Origin: an uncultured Eubacteriales bacterium
GTDB taxonomy: Bacteria > Bacillota > Clostridia > Oscillospirales > CAG-272
Length of the DNA stretch: 50,432 bases
Assembly (NCBI GenBank): GCA_934476315.1
Contig: CAKSNQ010000010.1
Coordinates: 1 to 50,432 of the forward strand
Reading direction: 5' to 3'
Shown: positions 42,934 to 50,432 of the stretch, piece after piece
How positions within the stretch are numbered: the first letter of the stretch is position 1
Layout of the letters: every line of letters starts with the position of its first letter
Translations under genes and position numbers: made by a program
The notes under the pieces: model-generated
What the model saw: the letters and a program-made list of their open reading frames with translations, nothing else
Database searches by the model: none
What the model was told of the DNA's origin: nothing

Positions 42934-42962
42934 TTGAACCCGGAACAATTTCATGCTATAAT
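42934..42962 (+). promoter_or_regulatory. Promoter of the peptide-binding lipoprotein gene
   Basis: TTGAAC at 42934-42939, 17-base spacer, consensus TATAAT at 42957-42962; start codon 60 bases downstream. Confidence 0.9.
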
Positions 42963-43021
42963 GTAGGAAGCGACACTGGGGGGCGCCCCCGAACCGCAAA
43001 CATAGGAGGATGATTTTTATT

Positions 43022-45085
43022 ATGATGAAGCGTTTTGGAGCCCTGCTCCTTTGCCTTTTGATGTGCGCGTCGGCGTTCGTCGGCTGTGCCGGCAAAAAAA
43101 ATGACGACGACAAGGGTGCTTACATCACCATGTATCTGTCCAAGCAGATTTATAACTTTGACCCCGCGTACGCCTACAATGACGAGCAGGCGGAGAGCAT
43201 CGTCAGCATGCTGTTTGCGCGCCTTTTCACGCTCAGCAAGGGCGGCGACCTCAAGTACGATCTGGCGAAGAGCTACAAGATCATCGAGAACGACAAGACC
43301 ATGGAATACAAGATGACCATTACCCTGCGCAACGCCTGGTGGTCGGACAAGACCAAGGTCACGGCGGACGATGTGGTCTACGCGTGGAAACGGATTCTGA
43401 ACTCGGAAAATTCCTTCTCCTGTGCTTCCCTCCTGTTTGACCTCAAGAACGCGCGCGCCGTCAAAGCGGGCAACTGCTCGATCGACGACCTCGGCGTCTG
43501 CTCGCTCAACGACACAACACTTCAGATCACGTTCGAGCGTCCCATCGACTACGACCGTTTTCTGATTAACCTGACCAGCCTTGCCCTGGCGCCTCTGCGC
43601 GAGGACTATGTGACCAAGACCGATGACTGGGCGAAGAAACCCGGCACGATGGTGACAAGCGGTCCGTTCAAGATCAGCAAGACGCTTTTGAGTGAGACCT
43701 CCACCAAGTACACCGACACGCACGCAATGCAGGCGGACGGAACCTACTACTTCCTCGACAAAAAAGACAATCTGACCAATTCTGCGAACTACGCCGAGAC
43801 CGTATACTCCCTGCTGGTTCTGGAGCGCAACGCCTGCTACCTGCGCGACCCCGGCGAGGATTACGCAATCGACAAATCCGTCACCCCCTACCGTATTCTG
43901 ATCGACTGCTCCCGCACCGACGAGGAGCTGGCGCAGGCGTACAAGAACGGCGAGATTTTCTACATGGGCAGCATTCCCTGCTCGCTCCGCAATGACAGCG
44001 AGCTGATGAAGAAAGCCAAGATCACCGACGCGCTATCGACGCAGACGCTTTTCCTGAATGAGAACGCCCTTCTGACCAACGCCTCGACCAAGGAAGAGGT
44101 CGCACTGTTCGCCATTCCCGGCGTCCGCCGCGCGCTTTCCCTGGCGTTGGATCGCGAGGCGATCGCGGACGCGCTGGTGCTCGCCGATCCCGCGACGGGT
44201 CTGGTTCCGAACGGTATCTTCAACAAAGGTACCTCCGGCTCCTTCCGCAAGACCGGCGGCGACCTGATTGCAACGACCGCCGACCTGACCGCCGCTAAAA
44301 ACGCGCTGAGCGAGGCGGGCGTCAAGGCTTCCGATTACACCTTCACGATCATTGCCAACCCCAACAATGACGCACTGACGCTGATGGCAACCGCCGCCGC
44401 CGAAGCATGGTCCGCTCTGGGCTTCCACGTCACGGTGGAGGCGCGCGGAACCATCACCAACAACGACTACTACAAGCCGACCGACTCGGTGCCGAACGAC
44501 ATCTGCGATGAGCTCTACCTGGAAAATCTCCTGTTCGGCGACTACGCCGTTTTCGCGATCGACAGTTGCGCTTACACCGCCGATGCCTACTCCATGCTCT
44601 CTCCGTTCGCGGCGGATTTCTCCGGCATGGTGGACGCGGACTTCAACATGATCCCGCACTCCGTCGGCTATAACAACTCCGATTACAACGACCTGATGGA
44701 GGCGGTCTACTACCTGCCCTACTTCAGCCAGATTACCGCGGAGGACTACAACGCATTCGTCATGTACAACAGTGCAGAGGAATTTGCCGCTGTGCTGGAG
44801 CGCGTCAAAGCAATCTACGACAAGTACGAGATCGACCCCGCCAAGACCAAGGCGCTGGCGGACGCGAGAGCGAAGCTGCTCCACGCCGCAGAGGAACTGC
44901 TTGTGACGGATATGCCCGTCATTCCCGTGGTGTTCAACAAGAACGCGACGCTGACCGGCAAGGGACTCTCCGGCATTGGCAGCAACCTCTACGTCTCCTA
45001 TGTCATGACCAAGGCAAAGCTGAAGAACTACGAAAAATATCTGGCGGATTTTGAAGAAATCTACTCCGCCAAAAAGAGCAAATAA
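43022..45085 (+). CDS. Oligopeptide ABC transporter substrate-binding lipoprotein (OppA-like)
   Basis: 687 residues of the SBP_bac_5 family. A signal peptide with a lipobox FVGC ending at Cys22 anchors it outside the membrane. The mature protein has the family features NFDPAYAYNDEQAESIVSML near the N-terminus, NAWWSDKTKVTADDVVYAWK, and GVRRALSLALDREAIADALV, and a long C-terminal lobe. It captures peptides for an Opp/Dpp importer. No permease or ATPase gene is in the window, so it is an orphan or the start of a scattered system. AGGAGG lies 12 bases before the ATG at 43022; the adjoining ATG at 43025 is possible, while the ATG at 43010 is too close to the Shine-Dalgarno. Confidence 0.9.
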   Translation: MMKRFGALLLCLLMCASAFVGCAGKKNDDDKGAYITMYLSKQIYNFDPAYAYNDEQAESIVSMLFARLFTLSKGGDLKYDLAKSYKIIENDKTMEYKMTITLRNAWWSDKTKVTADDVVYAWKRILNSENSFSCASLLFDLKNARAVKAGNCSIDDLGVCSLNDTTLQITFERPIDYDRFLINLTSLALAPLREDYVTKTDDWAKKPGTMVTSGPFKISKTLLSETSTKYTDTHAMQADGTYYFLDKKDNLTNSANYAETVYSLLVLERNACYLRDPGEDYAIDKSVTPYRILIDCSRTDEELAQAYKNGEIFYMGSIPCSLRNDSELMKKAKITDALSTQTLFLNENALLTNASTKEEVALFAIPGVRRALSLALDREAIADALVLADPATGLVPNGIFNKGTSGSFRKTGGDLIATTADLTAAKNALSEAGVKASDYTFTIIANPNNDALTLMATAAAEAWSALGFHVTVEARGTITNNDYYKPTDSVPNDICDELYLENLLFGDYAVFAIDSCAYTADAYSMLSPFAADFSGMVDADFNMIPHSVGYNNSDYNDLMEAVYYLPYFSQITAEDYNAFVMYNSAEEFAAVLERVKAIYDKYEIDPAKTKALADARAKLLHAAEELLVTDMPVIPVVFNKNATLTGKGLSGIGSNLYVSYVMTKAKLKNYEKYLADFEEIYSAKKSK

Positions 45086-45109
45086 GCGCACCGATCATTG
45101 TTTTTGACA

Positions 45110-45258
45110 GGCTGTTAAAAAATTGATGTTTTGAGACCGGTGTGGTACCGCATCCGGGCGGTATTGCACCGGTCTCGACAGCTCCGCAAAAATGCAGAGC
45201 GGCTTTCCGGCATCCGTTGGTGTTGAAAAATTCATTTTGAATTTTTCAACACCAACGG
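45110..45258 (+). repeat. Dispersed structured repeat, shortened copy D with nested palindrome
   Basis: Begins like copy B (GGCTGTTAAAAA..TTGATGTTTT), but the first loop carries an inserted 44-base palindrome with GAGACCGGTG (45133-45142) and its complement (45167-45176). After that comes a GCAAAAATGC..GGCAT block like the internal stem of B, and a terminal stem-loop at 45214-45258 with a perfect 21-bp stem and three-base loop. The middle part of the full element is missing. It follows the peptide-binding gene by 25 bases and probably terminates it. Confidence 0.7.
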
Positions 45259-45312
45259 TTTTGTATGCGCGGCACACCTTCACCGATTCATCGCATCTTA
45301 GGATTTGATGCA

Positions 45313-45341
45313 TTGACATTCTCCCCGGTCTGTGATATACT
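45313..45341 (+). promoter_or_regulatory. Promoter of the GT2 gene
   Basis: Consensus TTGACA at 45313-45318, 17-base spacer, TATACT at 45336-45341. The leader to the start codon at 45576 is about 230 bases and is structured. Confidence 0.9.
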
Positions 45342-45360
45342 GGAGCTACTGAAGATTCGC

Positions 45361-45527
45361 AAAAATTCAAGGTAACACCGCGTGGTTCGGGTGGTACAAT
45401 TGCGTAGTCGAATTTTTCGACAGACAATACAAAAAGTCCGCAGACTGTAACCGGGCTGCCGACGAGGATTTTTGTGAAGCATGTCGGAAAAGGCGCCGGC
45501 AAGTGTGCCGATGGCGAATTGCCCGGT
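45361..45527 (+). ncRNA. Structured 5' leader of the GT2 gene
   Basis: Three nested or consecutive pairings are visible: AAAAATTC/GAATTTTT (45361-45368 with 45410-45417); ACCGGGC/GCCCGGT (45450-45456 with 45521-45527), which closes a multi-branched region; and inside it CCGAC/GTCGG (45459-45463 with 45483-45487) plus a GCCGGC-rich hairpin at about 45492-45514. I match it to no riboswitch class I know. No coding evidence in 45342-45575; together with the repeat copy D this fills the gap 45086-45575. Confidence 0.5.
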
Positions 45528-45575
45528 GGTGTCTTAAAACATCGTGCCACGAGGCGCGGAAAGGGTTTTGTTTTC

Positions 45576-46907
45576 ATGATTGACTTTATGCAGGGGTTGA
45601 AATTCGCCTGTTTGCTTTTGGGGATTCTCCTGACCGTGATGTACGCCTACCGGGGGGTGTATGTACTGATCGGACTTTTCCGCACCCGGGTGTTTCCCGC
45701 CACCAAGCGCCGCCACCGCTATGCCATTGTCATCGCCGCCCGCAACGAGGAGACGGTGATCGGCGATCTGCTTGACAGCATCCGCGCGCAGGACTACCCA
45801 GCGGAGCTGATTACGACCTTTGTCGTCGCGGACAACTGCACCGACACGACTGCCGCTATCGCCCGCGCGCACGGCGCGATTTGTTACGAACGCTTCGACT
45901 CGGAGCACCGCTCCAAGGGCTTCGCGCTGGAGTACCTGTTCGACTGCATTGAGCGCGACTACGGCAGACAAAGCTTTGACGGCTACTTTGTCTTTGACGC
46001 GGACAACCTGCTCGCCCGCGACTACATTTCCCGCATGAACGAGGCGTTTGACGCGGGGGAGCATCTCGTCACCTCGTACCGCAGTACCAAGAATTTTTCG
46101 GAGAACGCCATCTCCTTTTCCTATGGCATCCACTGGCTCGCCACCGTGCGAAGTGAGCATCGCGCCCGATCGTTTCTGCACCTTTCCACCCGCTTGCAGG
46201 GCACCGGCTACCTGTTCGACAGCGCACTGGTCCGGGACGGCTGGCATTACACCTCGCTGACTGAGGACCGGGAGCTGACCGCCGCCGCGGTTTGCCTCGG
46301 CTACCGTATCAGCTACCAGGACGCCGCGGTGTTCTACGATGAACAGCCGTCGGAACTTCGCATCGCCCTGCGGCAACGTCAACGGTGGGCGCGCGGCAAT
46401 CTGATCGTCTTTTTCCGCATCGGCGGCAAGCTGCTCGGCGAGATGGTGCGGCGACTGTTCCGTCCCACGGCGCCGGGAGGACATCGGTTGCGCGACAGCT
46501 TCATCTGTTACGACATCTTTCTGACGACTCTGCCGGAAACGCTGCTTTACGTCGCCAAGCGCCTGCTCACGCTGACCGCGGAGATTTCCCTGCTTCTCCT
46601 GACGGGCGCCGCGCCCGACGCATGGGCGGCTCTCGGCATCAGCCTCGCCTTCACCCTCGTGCGCACGTACCTTTCGCGGCTGGTCATCCCGCTCTACATT
46701 CTCGTGTGTGAAAAGCGCCGCCTTCCCAACATTCCGCTCTCCCGCCGTGTCGCCGGGTCGCTTCTTTGGTTTCACTTTCCGCTCATCGGCGACCTGTGCA
46801 TGCTGATCGCGCTGTTCCGCCATGTGGAGTGGAAGCCCATCCCACACCACACCGCCCTGTCCGAGGATCAGAAACCGGTAATCGATGAAGAGCGCGCCGC
46901 CTCCTGA
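45576..46907 (+). CDS. Membrane glycosyltransferase, family 2
   Basis: 443 residues. One N-terminal membrane segment (about 8-35), then a GT-A domain (AIVIAARNEETVIGDLLDSI from 50, DAD at 141-143, TED at 229-231, QRQRW at 267-271), then several membrane segments from about 310. This D-D-D-QxxRW layout is that of processive beta-glycan synthases such as IcaA/PgaC and related enzymes, although the intermediate QxxRW form QRQRW also occurs in non-processive members. The start at 45576 has GGAAAGGG about ten bases upstream; an open frame continues upstream through the structured leader without similarity. No deacetylase or export partner is adjacent. Confidence 0.88.
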   Translation: MIDFMQGLKFACLLLGILLTVMYAYRGVYVLIGLFRTRVFPATKRRHRYAIVIAARNEETVIGDLLDSIRAQDYPAELITTFVVADNCTDTTAAIARAHGAICYERFDSEHRSKGFALEYLFDCIERDYGRQSFDGYFVFDADNLLARDYISRMNEAFDAGEHLVTSYRSTKNFSENAISFSYGIHWLATVRSEHRARSFLHLSTRLQGTGYLFDSALVRDGWHYTSLTEDRELTAAAVCLGYRISYQDAAVFYDEQPSELRIALRQRQRWARGNLIVFFRIGGKLLGEMVRRLFRPTAPGGHRLRDSFICYDIFLTTLPETLLYVAKRLLTLTAEISLLLLTGAAPDAWAALGISLAFTLVRTYLSRLVIPLYILVCEKRRLPNIPLSRRVAGSLLWFHFPLIGDLCMLIALFRHVEWKPIPHHTALSEDQKPVIDEERAAS

Positions 46908-46933
46908 ACGCGTGCAAATTCAAAAGCAATAAA

Positions 46934-46973
46934 GGGGCTGTGAAAAAACTCAGATGAGTTTTTTCACAGCCCC
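46934..46973. terminator. Bidirectional terminator, solo member of the repeat family
   Basis: A stem-loop with GGGGCTGTGAAAAAACTC arm and its complement, nearly perfect, flanked by A on one side and T on the other. It sits between convergent stops at 46907 and 46999 and can serve both. It is close in sequence to the hairpin at 13593-13627 and to the ends of copies A and B. Confidence 0.92.
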
Positions 46974-46998
46974 ACATTTTTATGGCATATTGTGAATC

Positions 46999-48366
46999 TT
47001 ACGCCGCCTGTTTCGCCTTTTGTCCGCACACGAAGTGCAGAATCAGCCCGATTACGAGTCCCAACGCCGCCGGGCAGACCCATCCGAGTCCCAGTGAGAA
47101 GAGCGGCAACCAGCCCTCCACCCACGCGGAAACGGTTTCGGCGTGAATCATTTTTCCGAGTCCCGTTTTCGAGAGTGCCTTGATAAGATCGAAGATCGCC
47201 GCCACAAACGTCAGCGCCGTGACGCTGACATACACACGACGGTCGTGCCCGAACAGTTTTCCACCAAGCGCCAACAGAATCAGCGTGATGGCGAGCGGGT
47301 ACAGGAACATCAGCACCGGCACGGCGTATTCAATGATGGTCGCCAGCCCCACGTTGGCAATGAGGAGCGAGACGACGCTGAAAATGATCGCCCACATCCG
47401 GTAGGAAAGTGCGCGGGGAAAGAGCGCCGTGAAGGTTTCCGAACAGCTCGTAACCAAGCCAACCGCGGTTTTGAGGCAGGCAAAGGTCACAGTGAACGCG
47501 AGAATCACGGTTCCGAATGTCCCGAAATAGTGCTGGGAGATCTGCGAGAGTGCGGTGCCGCCCTCTGCCGACGTATCAAAGACGCCGCGGCTCTGCGTTC
47601 CCACCAGGGTAATCAAAACGTAGATGAGCGCCATAAACAGACAGCTGAAAGTCCCCGCGCGAACGGTATTTGCCGCAACTGCGCCGTCATGCTCCACGCC
47701 AAGCGAACGAATGACGTTGACGACCACGATGCCGAACGCCAGCCCCGCCAGCGTGTCCATCGTGTTATAGCCCTCCAGGAAGCCCTCAAAAAGCGCCTTT
47801 ACCCCCGTGTCGTACCCCGCCTCGGGAGCGATTTTTGAGACAGACGCCATCGGGGAGAGAAACGCCGCTACAACCAGAATACCGAGGCAGACCAAAAAGA
47901 TCGGGGTGAGAATTCGTCCGACCCAGGTCATGATGCCGTTGGGAAACAGAGAGAACGCCAGCACGACGGCGAAAAATACGAGCGAAAAGACGGGAAGCGC
48001 CCAGGAGGACGTTCCGATCAGACTTGACGTGCCTGTCGAGAAGGACGTCGCCGCGCACCGCGGAATGGCAAAAAGCGGTCCGATGGTCAGATACAGCGCG
48101 CAGGTGAAAAAGATGCTGTATCCACGCCCGACGCGGCCGGAGAGCGAGCGCAGACCGTCACTACGGCTGATGCCGAGCGCCACGACCGCGAGCAGGGGCA
48201 ATCCGACGCCCGTGATGACAAAGCCGATCACGGCGTACCAGACGTTACTACCTGCCATTTGTCCCATATGTACCGGGAAAATCAGGTTTCCCGCGCCGAA
48301 GAACATGCCGAACAGCATGCTCGCGACGCCGATGATCTCGGCGGCACGCAATTTTGTCTTTTCCAT
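46999..48366 (-). CDS. brnQ: Branched-chain amino acid transporter, BrnQ family
   Basis: 455 residues with about twelve membrane segments. BrnQ/LivJ-type carriers import leucine, isoleucine and valine with Na+ or H+. The N-terminal MLFGMFFGAGNLIFPVHMGQ segment is diagnostic, and GTSSLIGTSSW and GYNTMDTLAGLAFGIVVVNV follow. The ATG at 48366 has AAAGGA about 11 bases upstream; upstream open codons overlap the palindrome at 48413. That AT-rich palindrome resembles the CodY box, a known controller of branched-chain amino acid uptake in Firmicutes. Transcription ends at 46934-46973. Confidence 0.93.
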   Translation of the reverse strand: MEKTKLRAAEIIGVASMLFGMFFGAGNLIFPVHMGQMAGSNVWYAVIGFVITGVGLPLLAVVALGISRSDGLRSLSGRVGRGYSIFFTCALYLTIGPLFAIPRCAATSFSTGTSSLIGTSSWALPVFSLVFFAVVLAFSLFPNGIMTWVGRILTPIFLVCLGILVVAAFLSPMASVSKIAPEAGYDTGVKALFEGFLEGYNTMDTLAGLAFGIVVVNVIRSLGVEHDGAVAANTVRAGTFSCLFMALIYVLITLVGTQSRGVFDTSAEGGTALSQISQHYFGTFGTVILAFTVTFACLKTAVGLVTSCSETFTALFPRALSYRMWAIIFSVVSLLIANVGLATIIEYAVPVLMFLYPLAITLILLALGGKLFGHDRRVYVSVTALTFVAAIFDLIKALSKTGLGKMIHAETVSAWVEGWLPLFSLGLGWVCPAALGLVIGLILHFVCGQKAKQAA

Positions 48367-48412
48367 GAGTGTAATAATCCTTTCTTTCCACAGACCACCG
48401 TTCCCGGCAGTC

Positions 48413-48428
48413 AAATTTTCGAAAATTT
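48413..48428. promoter_or_regulatory. CodY-like palindrome upstream of brnQ
   Basis: AAATTTTCGAAAATTT, a perfect 16-bp palindrome 47 bases before the brnQ start. The CodY consensus AATTTTCWGAAAATT has one extra central base, so this is a near match only. Confidence 0.5.
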
Positions 48429-48451
48429 CCGCGAGGGCGACATCTGCCACC

Positions 48452-49345
48452 TCAGTCAAACCACTTTGCCACCTCGTCCGCGCCGAAGACCCGCTTTTTG
48501 CCGCAGAAGCGGCAGGTCATGGTGATCTGTCGCACCCCGTCCTGCTTTTCCTGTTCGTCAAACAGCTCCGCGACCTGCTCCCGCCCCAGTGAAACGAGCG
48601 TTTTCGCCATGCGCTCTCTCGTGCACGGGCAACGGTACGCGACCGGCAATTCGTCAAACACGTCAAACGGAATGTCCTGCAAGCACATCTCCGCGATCCG
48701 CCGCAGGGAAGCTCCCTCGTCAATCAGCGAGGAAACGGCGGTCAACCGCGACGCGTTTCTCTCCAGCAGGTCCACCACCACATTGTCGGCGAACGGCAAA
48801 AGCTGTACCATCACGCCCCCCGCCGCGCGGCAGAGACCGTCCGTCCCGACCAGCACGCCAAGCGACAAGATAGTGGGAATCTGCTCGCTCTGCGCATAAT
48901 ACGTGGCAATATCCTCAGCGATCTCGCCGCTCACCAGGGGCACCGCGCCAACGTACGGCTTCTCCGCGCCCGTGTCCCGGATGACGTTCAGCATACCATG
49001 TCCGACGATCGCGCCGACGTTCAGCTTGCCGTCCGAGCGTGCCAGCGCCTCCGCCGCGGGATTCTGCATATATCCGCGGACGTTTCCGTAATAGTCGCCG
49101 ACCGCGAGAATCCGCCCCGCCGCGCCATCGCCGTTCAGAGAAACCGTGATGGAGTCGGACCGCTCTCCCAACATGCATCCCATCATCGAGGTCGCTGTCA
49201 GCAGGCGTCCCAGCGCCGCGGTCGATGACGGCGAGGGGTGATGGATCTGCGCCGCCGCGCGGACAATTGCCGTCGAATTGATCACATGAATACGGGCGCT
49301 TCCGTCCTGCGTCATGCCGCGCAGAATCGTCGATTGCCTTTCCAT
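48452..49345 (-). CDS. hslO: Redox-regulated chaperone Hsp33
   Basis: 297 residues, normal length. Hsp33 becomes an active holdase when its zinc-bound cysteines are oxidised. The zinc site is intact: CPC at 239-241 and CRFC at 278-281. The core has MMGCMLGERSDSITVSLNGD and GYMQNP, both typical. The start at 49345 gives the canonical N-terminus; AGGAG lies 13 bases upstream, somewhat far. It lies 85 bases before brnQ on the same strand, so co-transcription is possible, although the CodY-like palindrome lies between. Acts in the cytoplasm under oxidative or bleach stress. Confidence 0.95.
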   Translation of the reverse strand: MERQSTILRGMTQDGSARIHVINSTAIVRAAAQIHHPSPSSTAALGRLLTATSMMGCMLGERSDSITVSLNGDGAAGRILAVGDYYGNVRGYMQNPAAEALARSDGKLNVGAIVGHGMLNVIRDTGAEKPYVGAVPLVSGEIAEDIATYYAQSEQIPTILSLGVLVGTDGLCRAAGGVMVQLLPFADNVVVDLLERNASRLTAVSSLIDEGASLRRIAEMCLQDIPFDVFDELPVAYRCPCTRERMAKTLVSLGREQVAELFDEQEKQDGVRQITMTCRFCGKKRVFGADEVAKWFD

Positions 49346-49435
49346 CTTGTCCTGTATGCTCCTTTTCTTGGTTTTCCGGCGTCCCCGGAAGAATTTTCAA
49401 GTGGTTTTTATAAAACAGCGGCTGTCAAAAACAGC

Positions 49436-49613
49436 GGGCTGTCGCGCGGGGCGCGACAGCCCCCGCAAGGTGACGTCGAACACCGGAATTTCAAAAAGAA
49501 CGGCGGTTTTGCCCTGCACATGCAAAAGTCCCGCAAAGCGTCGGGGCAAAACGGCGGCGGAACGCCGCCGAGCCGTTTCTTTTGGTCTGTCGCGCCCCGC
49601 CCGACAGCCCGGT
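49436..49613. repeat. Diverged member of the structured repeat family, copy C
   Basis: Layout like copies A and B. It has an outer stem-loop at 49436-49462 (12-bp perfect stem with GGGCTGTCGCGC arm), a short middle, a GGGGCAAAACGGCGGCG block with perfect 8-bp CGGCGGCG stem at 49552-49570, and a closing CTGTCG/CGACAG stem at 49587-49607. Sequence identity to A and B is limited to the GCAAAA-GGCGGCG core and the stem ends, so membership is likely but not certain. It separates hslO from the methyltransferase gene. Confidence 0.6.
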
Positions 49614-49617
49614 CCTC

Positions 49618-50432
49618 CTATTTTTTACATCTCGCCACGAAGTACCACCGCGGCGTCCGCTCGTCCGGCGCGCCGAAATGCAAATCTCCGAAGCATCCCA
49701 GCACCTCAAAGCCGGTGCCGGTCAAAAGCGCCTCCAACGTCTGTCGGTCGTAGCACTGCTCCTCCTGCTCCTCGTCCGCGCGCTCGTAGCGCCCGTCCTC
49801 CGTTTCCTCGAACAGTGACAGCCGGAACAAGCACCGTCCGCTCTCTGCGTCAAAATCGTTCTGCCAGCCGCAGAAAACGTTGCGCCCACCGCGCTCCGCG
49901 TCCCTGCCAAGCTCCCCGTCCGTCCGGCTGTCCGTCCCCCCGTCGTCCGGCAGGGTATCCTCCAGCACGTACGCGTTATCGCTGTAAATATGGGAAAACT
50001 TATACGGCGTATTGACGTCGAACAGGAATAGTCCGTCCGGGTCAAGGTAGTTGTGCGCGCAGGCGAAGCACGCCCGCACGTCCTCGGCAGTCAGAAGATA
50101 ATTCACACTGTCCAGGGCGCAGGTAATTGCCCCCACCGTGCCATACAATTCAAACTCCCGCATGTCCTGCTTCAAAAACAGCACGCCCGGAAGTCCCAGT
50201 TCCGCCCGGCGGTCAAGCGCGACCGTGAGCATATCCTCGCTGCCGTCCACGCCGATCATGTCATATCCCCGACGGGCAAGCGCAAAGGTCAGGCTCCCCG
50301 TCCCGCATGCCAGGTCCAGCACAAGCGTCGGGCTCTGCGGCAGGTAGGTCTCAAAACACGCCTGCGCAAAATCCGCCATCGCCTCGTAGTCCACCTGCGC
50401 GTTGAGCCGATCGTACACGTACGCCAGCGCGC
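49618..50432 (-). CDS. SAM-dependent methyltransferase, 5' end cut by the window
   Basis: At least 266 residues of a class I methyltransferase: LVLDLACGTGSLTFALARRG is motif I, GVDGSEDML motif II, DSVNYLLT motif IV. The reading frame continues through the window edge with a typical ALAYVYDRLNAQVDYEAMAD start region, so the real start lies just outside. The substrate is unknown; the sequence resembles the clostridial group found beside Hsp33 genes. An odd Gly/Asp/Arg-rich insertion (LPDDGGTDSRTDGELGRDAE) at about 171-190 interrupts the second half and may be a loop specific to this strain. Confidence 0.9.
   Translation of the reverse strand, partial: ALAYVYDRLNAQVDYEAMADFAQACFETYLPQSPTLVLDLACGTGSLTFALARRGYDMIGVDGSEDMLTVALDRRAELGLPGVLFLKQDMREFELYGTVGAITCALDSVNYLLTAEDVRACFACAHNYLDPDGLFLFDVNTPYKFSHIYSDNAYVLEDTLPDDGGTDSRTDGELGRDAERGGRNVFCGWQNDFDAESGRCLFRLSLFEETEDGRYERADEEQEEQCYDRQTLEALLTGTGFEVLGCFGDLHFGAPDERTPRWYFVARCKK

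Noticed and set aside
45360..45410. Possible T-box (ACACCGCG and GGGTGGTAC strings)
   Set aside because: The core TGGNACCGCG is not intact, the promoter is too close upstream for specifier stems, and the downstream gene is not an amino-acid gene.
1..50432. tRNA or rRNA genes, prophage or integrative element
   Set aside because: No tRNA cloverleaf, rRNA signature, integrase, transposase or attachment repeat was recognised.

Overview
The window reads as a chromosomal segment from a GC-rich, spore-forming member of the Clostridia. I judge GC at about 60% by eye. The evidence for spore formation is an adjacent pair, SpoIIP and the germination protease GPR. Other Clostridia-typical content includes a DUF4364 protein, a SigH-like sigma factor, GTP-dependent PEP carboxykinase, a probable PPi-type phosphofructokinase, and DegV, FakA-like and DUF975 proteins. 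An Oscillospirales-like host is an inference, not something the sequence proves. I see no rRNA, tRNA, CRISPR array, insertion sequence, prophage or attachment site. This looks like core chromosome with a few accessory modules.

Layout, left to right. 30-3098 (minus) is a four-gene unit: a DUF308/HdeD-like membrane protein, a CrtO-like acyltransferase, a diacylglycerol-glycosyltransferase-like enzyme and a PAP2 enzyme. It looks like a glycolipid-building operon. 3523-6194 (minus) holds murA and hom, and hom shares a compact divergent promoter with the plus-strand DUF4364/sigma pair (6409-7620). 7818-13572 (plus) carries phosphofructokinase, a small membrane protein, an SDR enzyme, an unusual type IIA topoisomerase B subunit and a metallo-beta-lactamase-fold hydrolase. 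13670-16098 (minus) carries an acetyltransferase and pckG. 16449-22682 (plus) carries murD, a DUF975 protein, a PLP-dependent methionine gamma-lyase-family protein, a duplicated lipoprotein and a cysteine desulfurase. 23159-23935 is a ZIP metal transporter behind a DtxR-type box. 23981-29980 (minus) carries wecB, a FakA-like kinase, hemolysin III, DegV and a membrane-anchored XRE regulator. 30389-35088 (minus) is a complete deoxynucleoside salvage operon, transcribed deoC-deoD-deoB-cdd-deoA. 35237-40351 (plus) holds a metallophosphoesterase and a very long DUF3737-glycosidase fusion. 40609-42672 (minus) is gpr-spoIIP. 43022-46907 (plus) is a peptide-binding lipoprotein and a GT2 glycosyltransferase with a structured leader. 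46999-50432 (minus) is brnQ, hslO and a methyltransferase cut by the window edge.

Most promoters are clear housekeeping type (TTGNNN-17-TANNNT), so operon starts can be placed with some confidence.

The most unusual content is non-coding. A dispersed element of about 200 bp is bounded by A-tract stem-loops and occurs as two clear copies (3241-3439 and 40379-40581) in opposite orientations, with compensatory base changes in its stems. Two shorter or diverged relatives lie at 45110-45258 and 49436-49613, and solo stem-loops of the same kind act as terminators. Other notable signals are TTTGCCG heptamer arrays running into a promoter, a repeated TACTCT operator motif around the XRE and DegV genes, and a glycosidase that keeps its own ribosome-binding site inside the fused reading frame.
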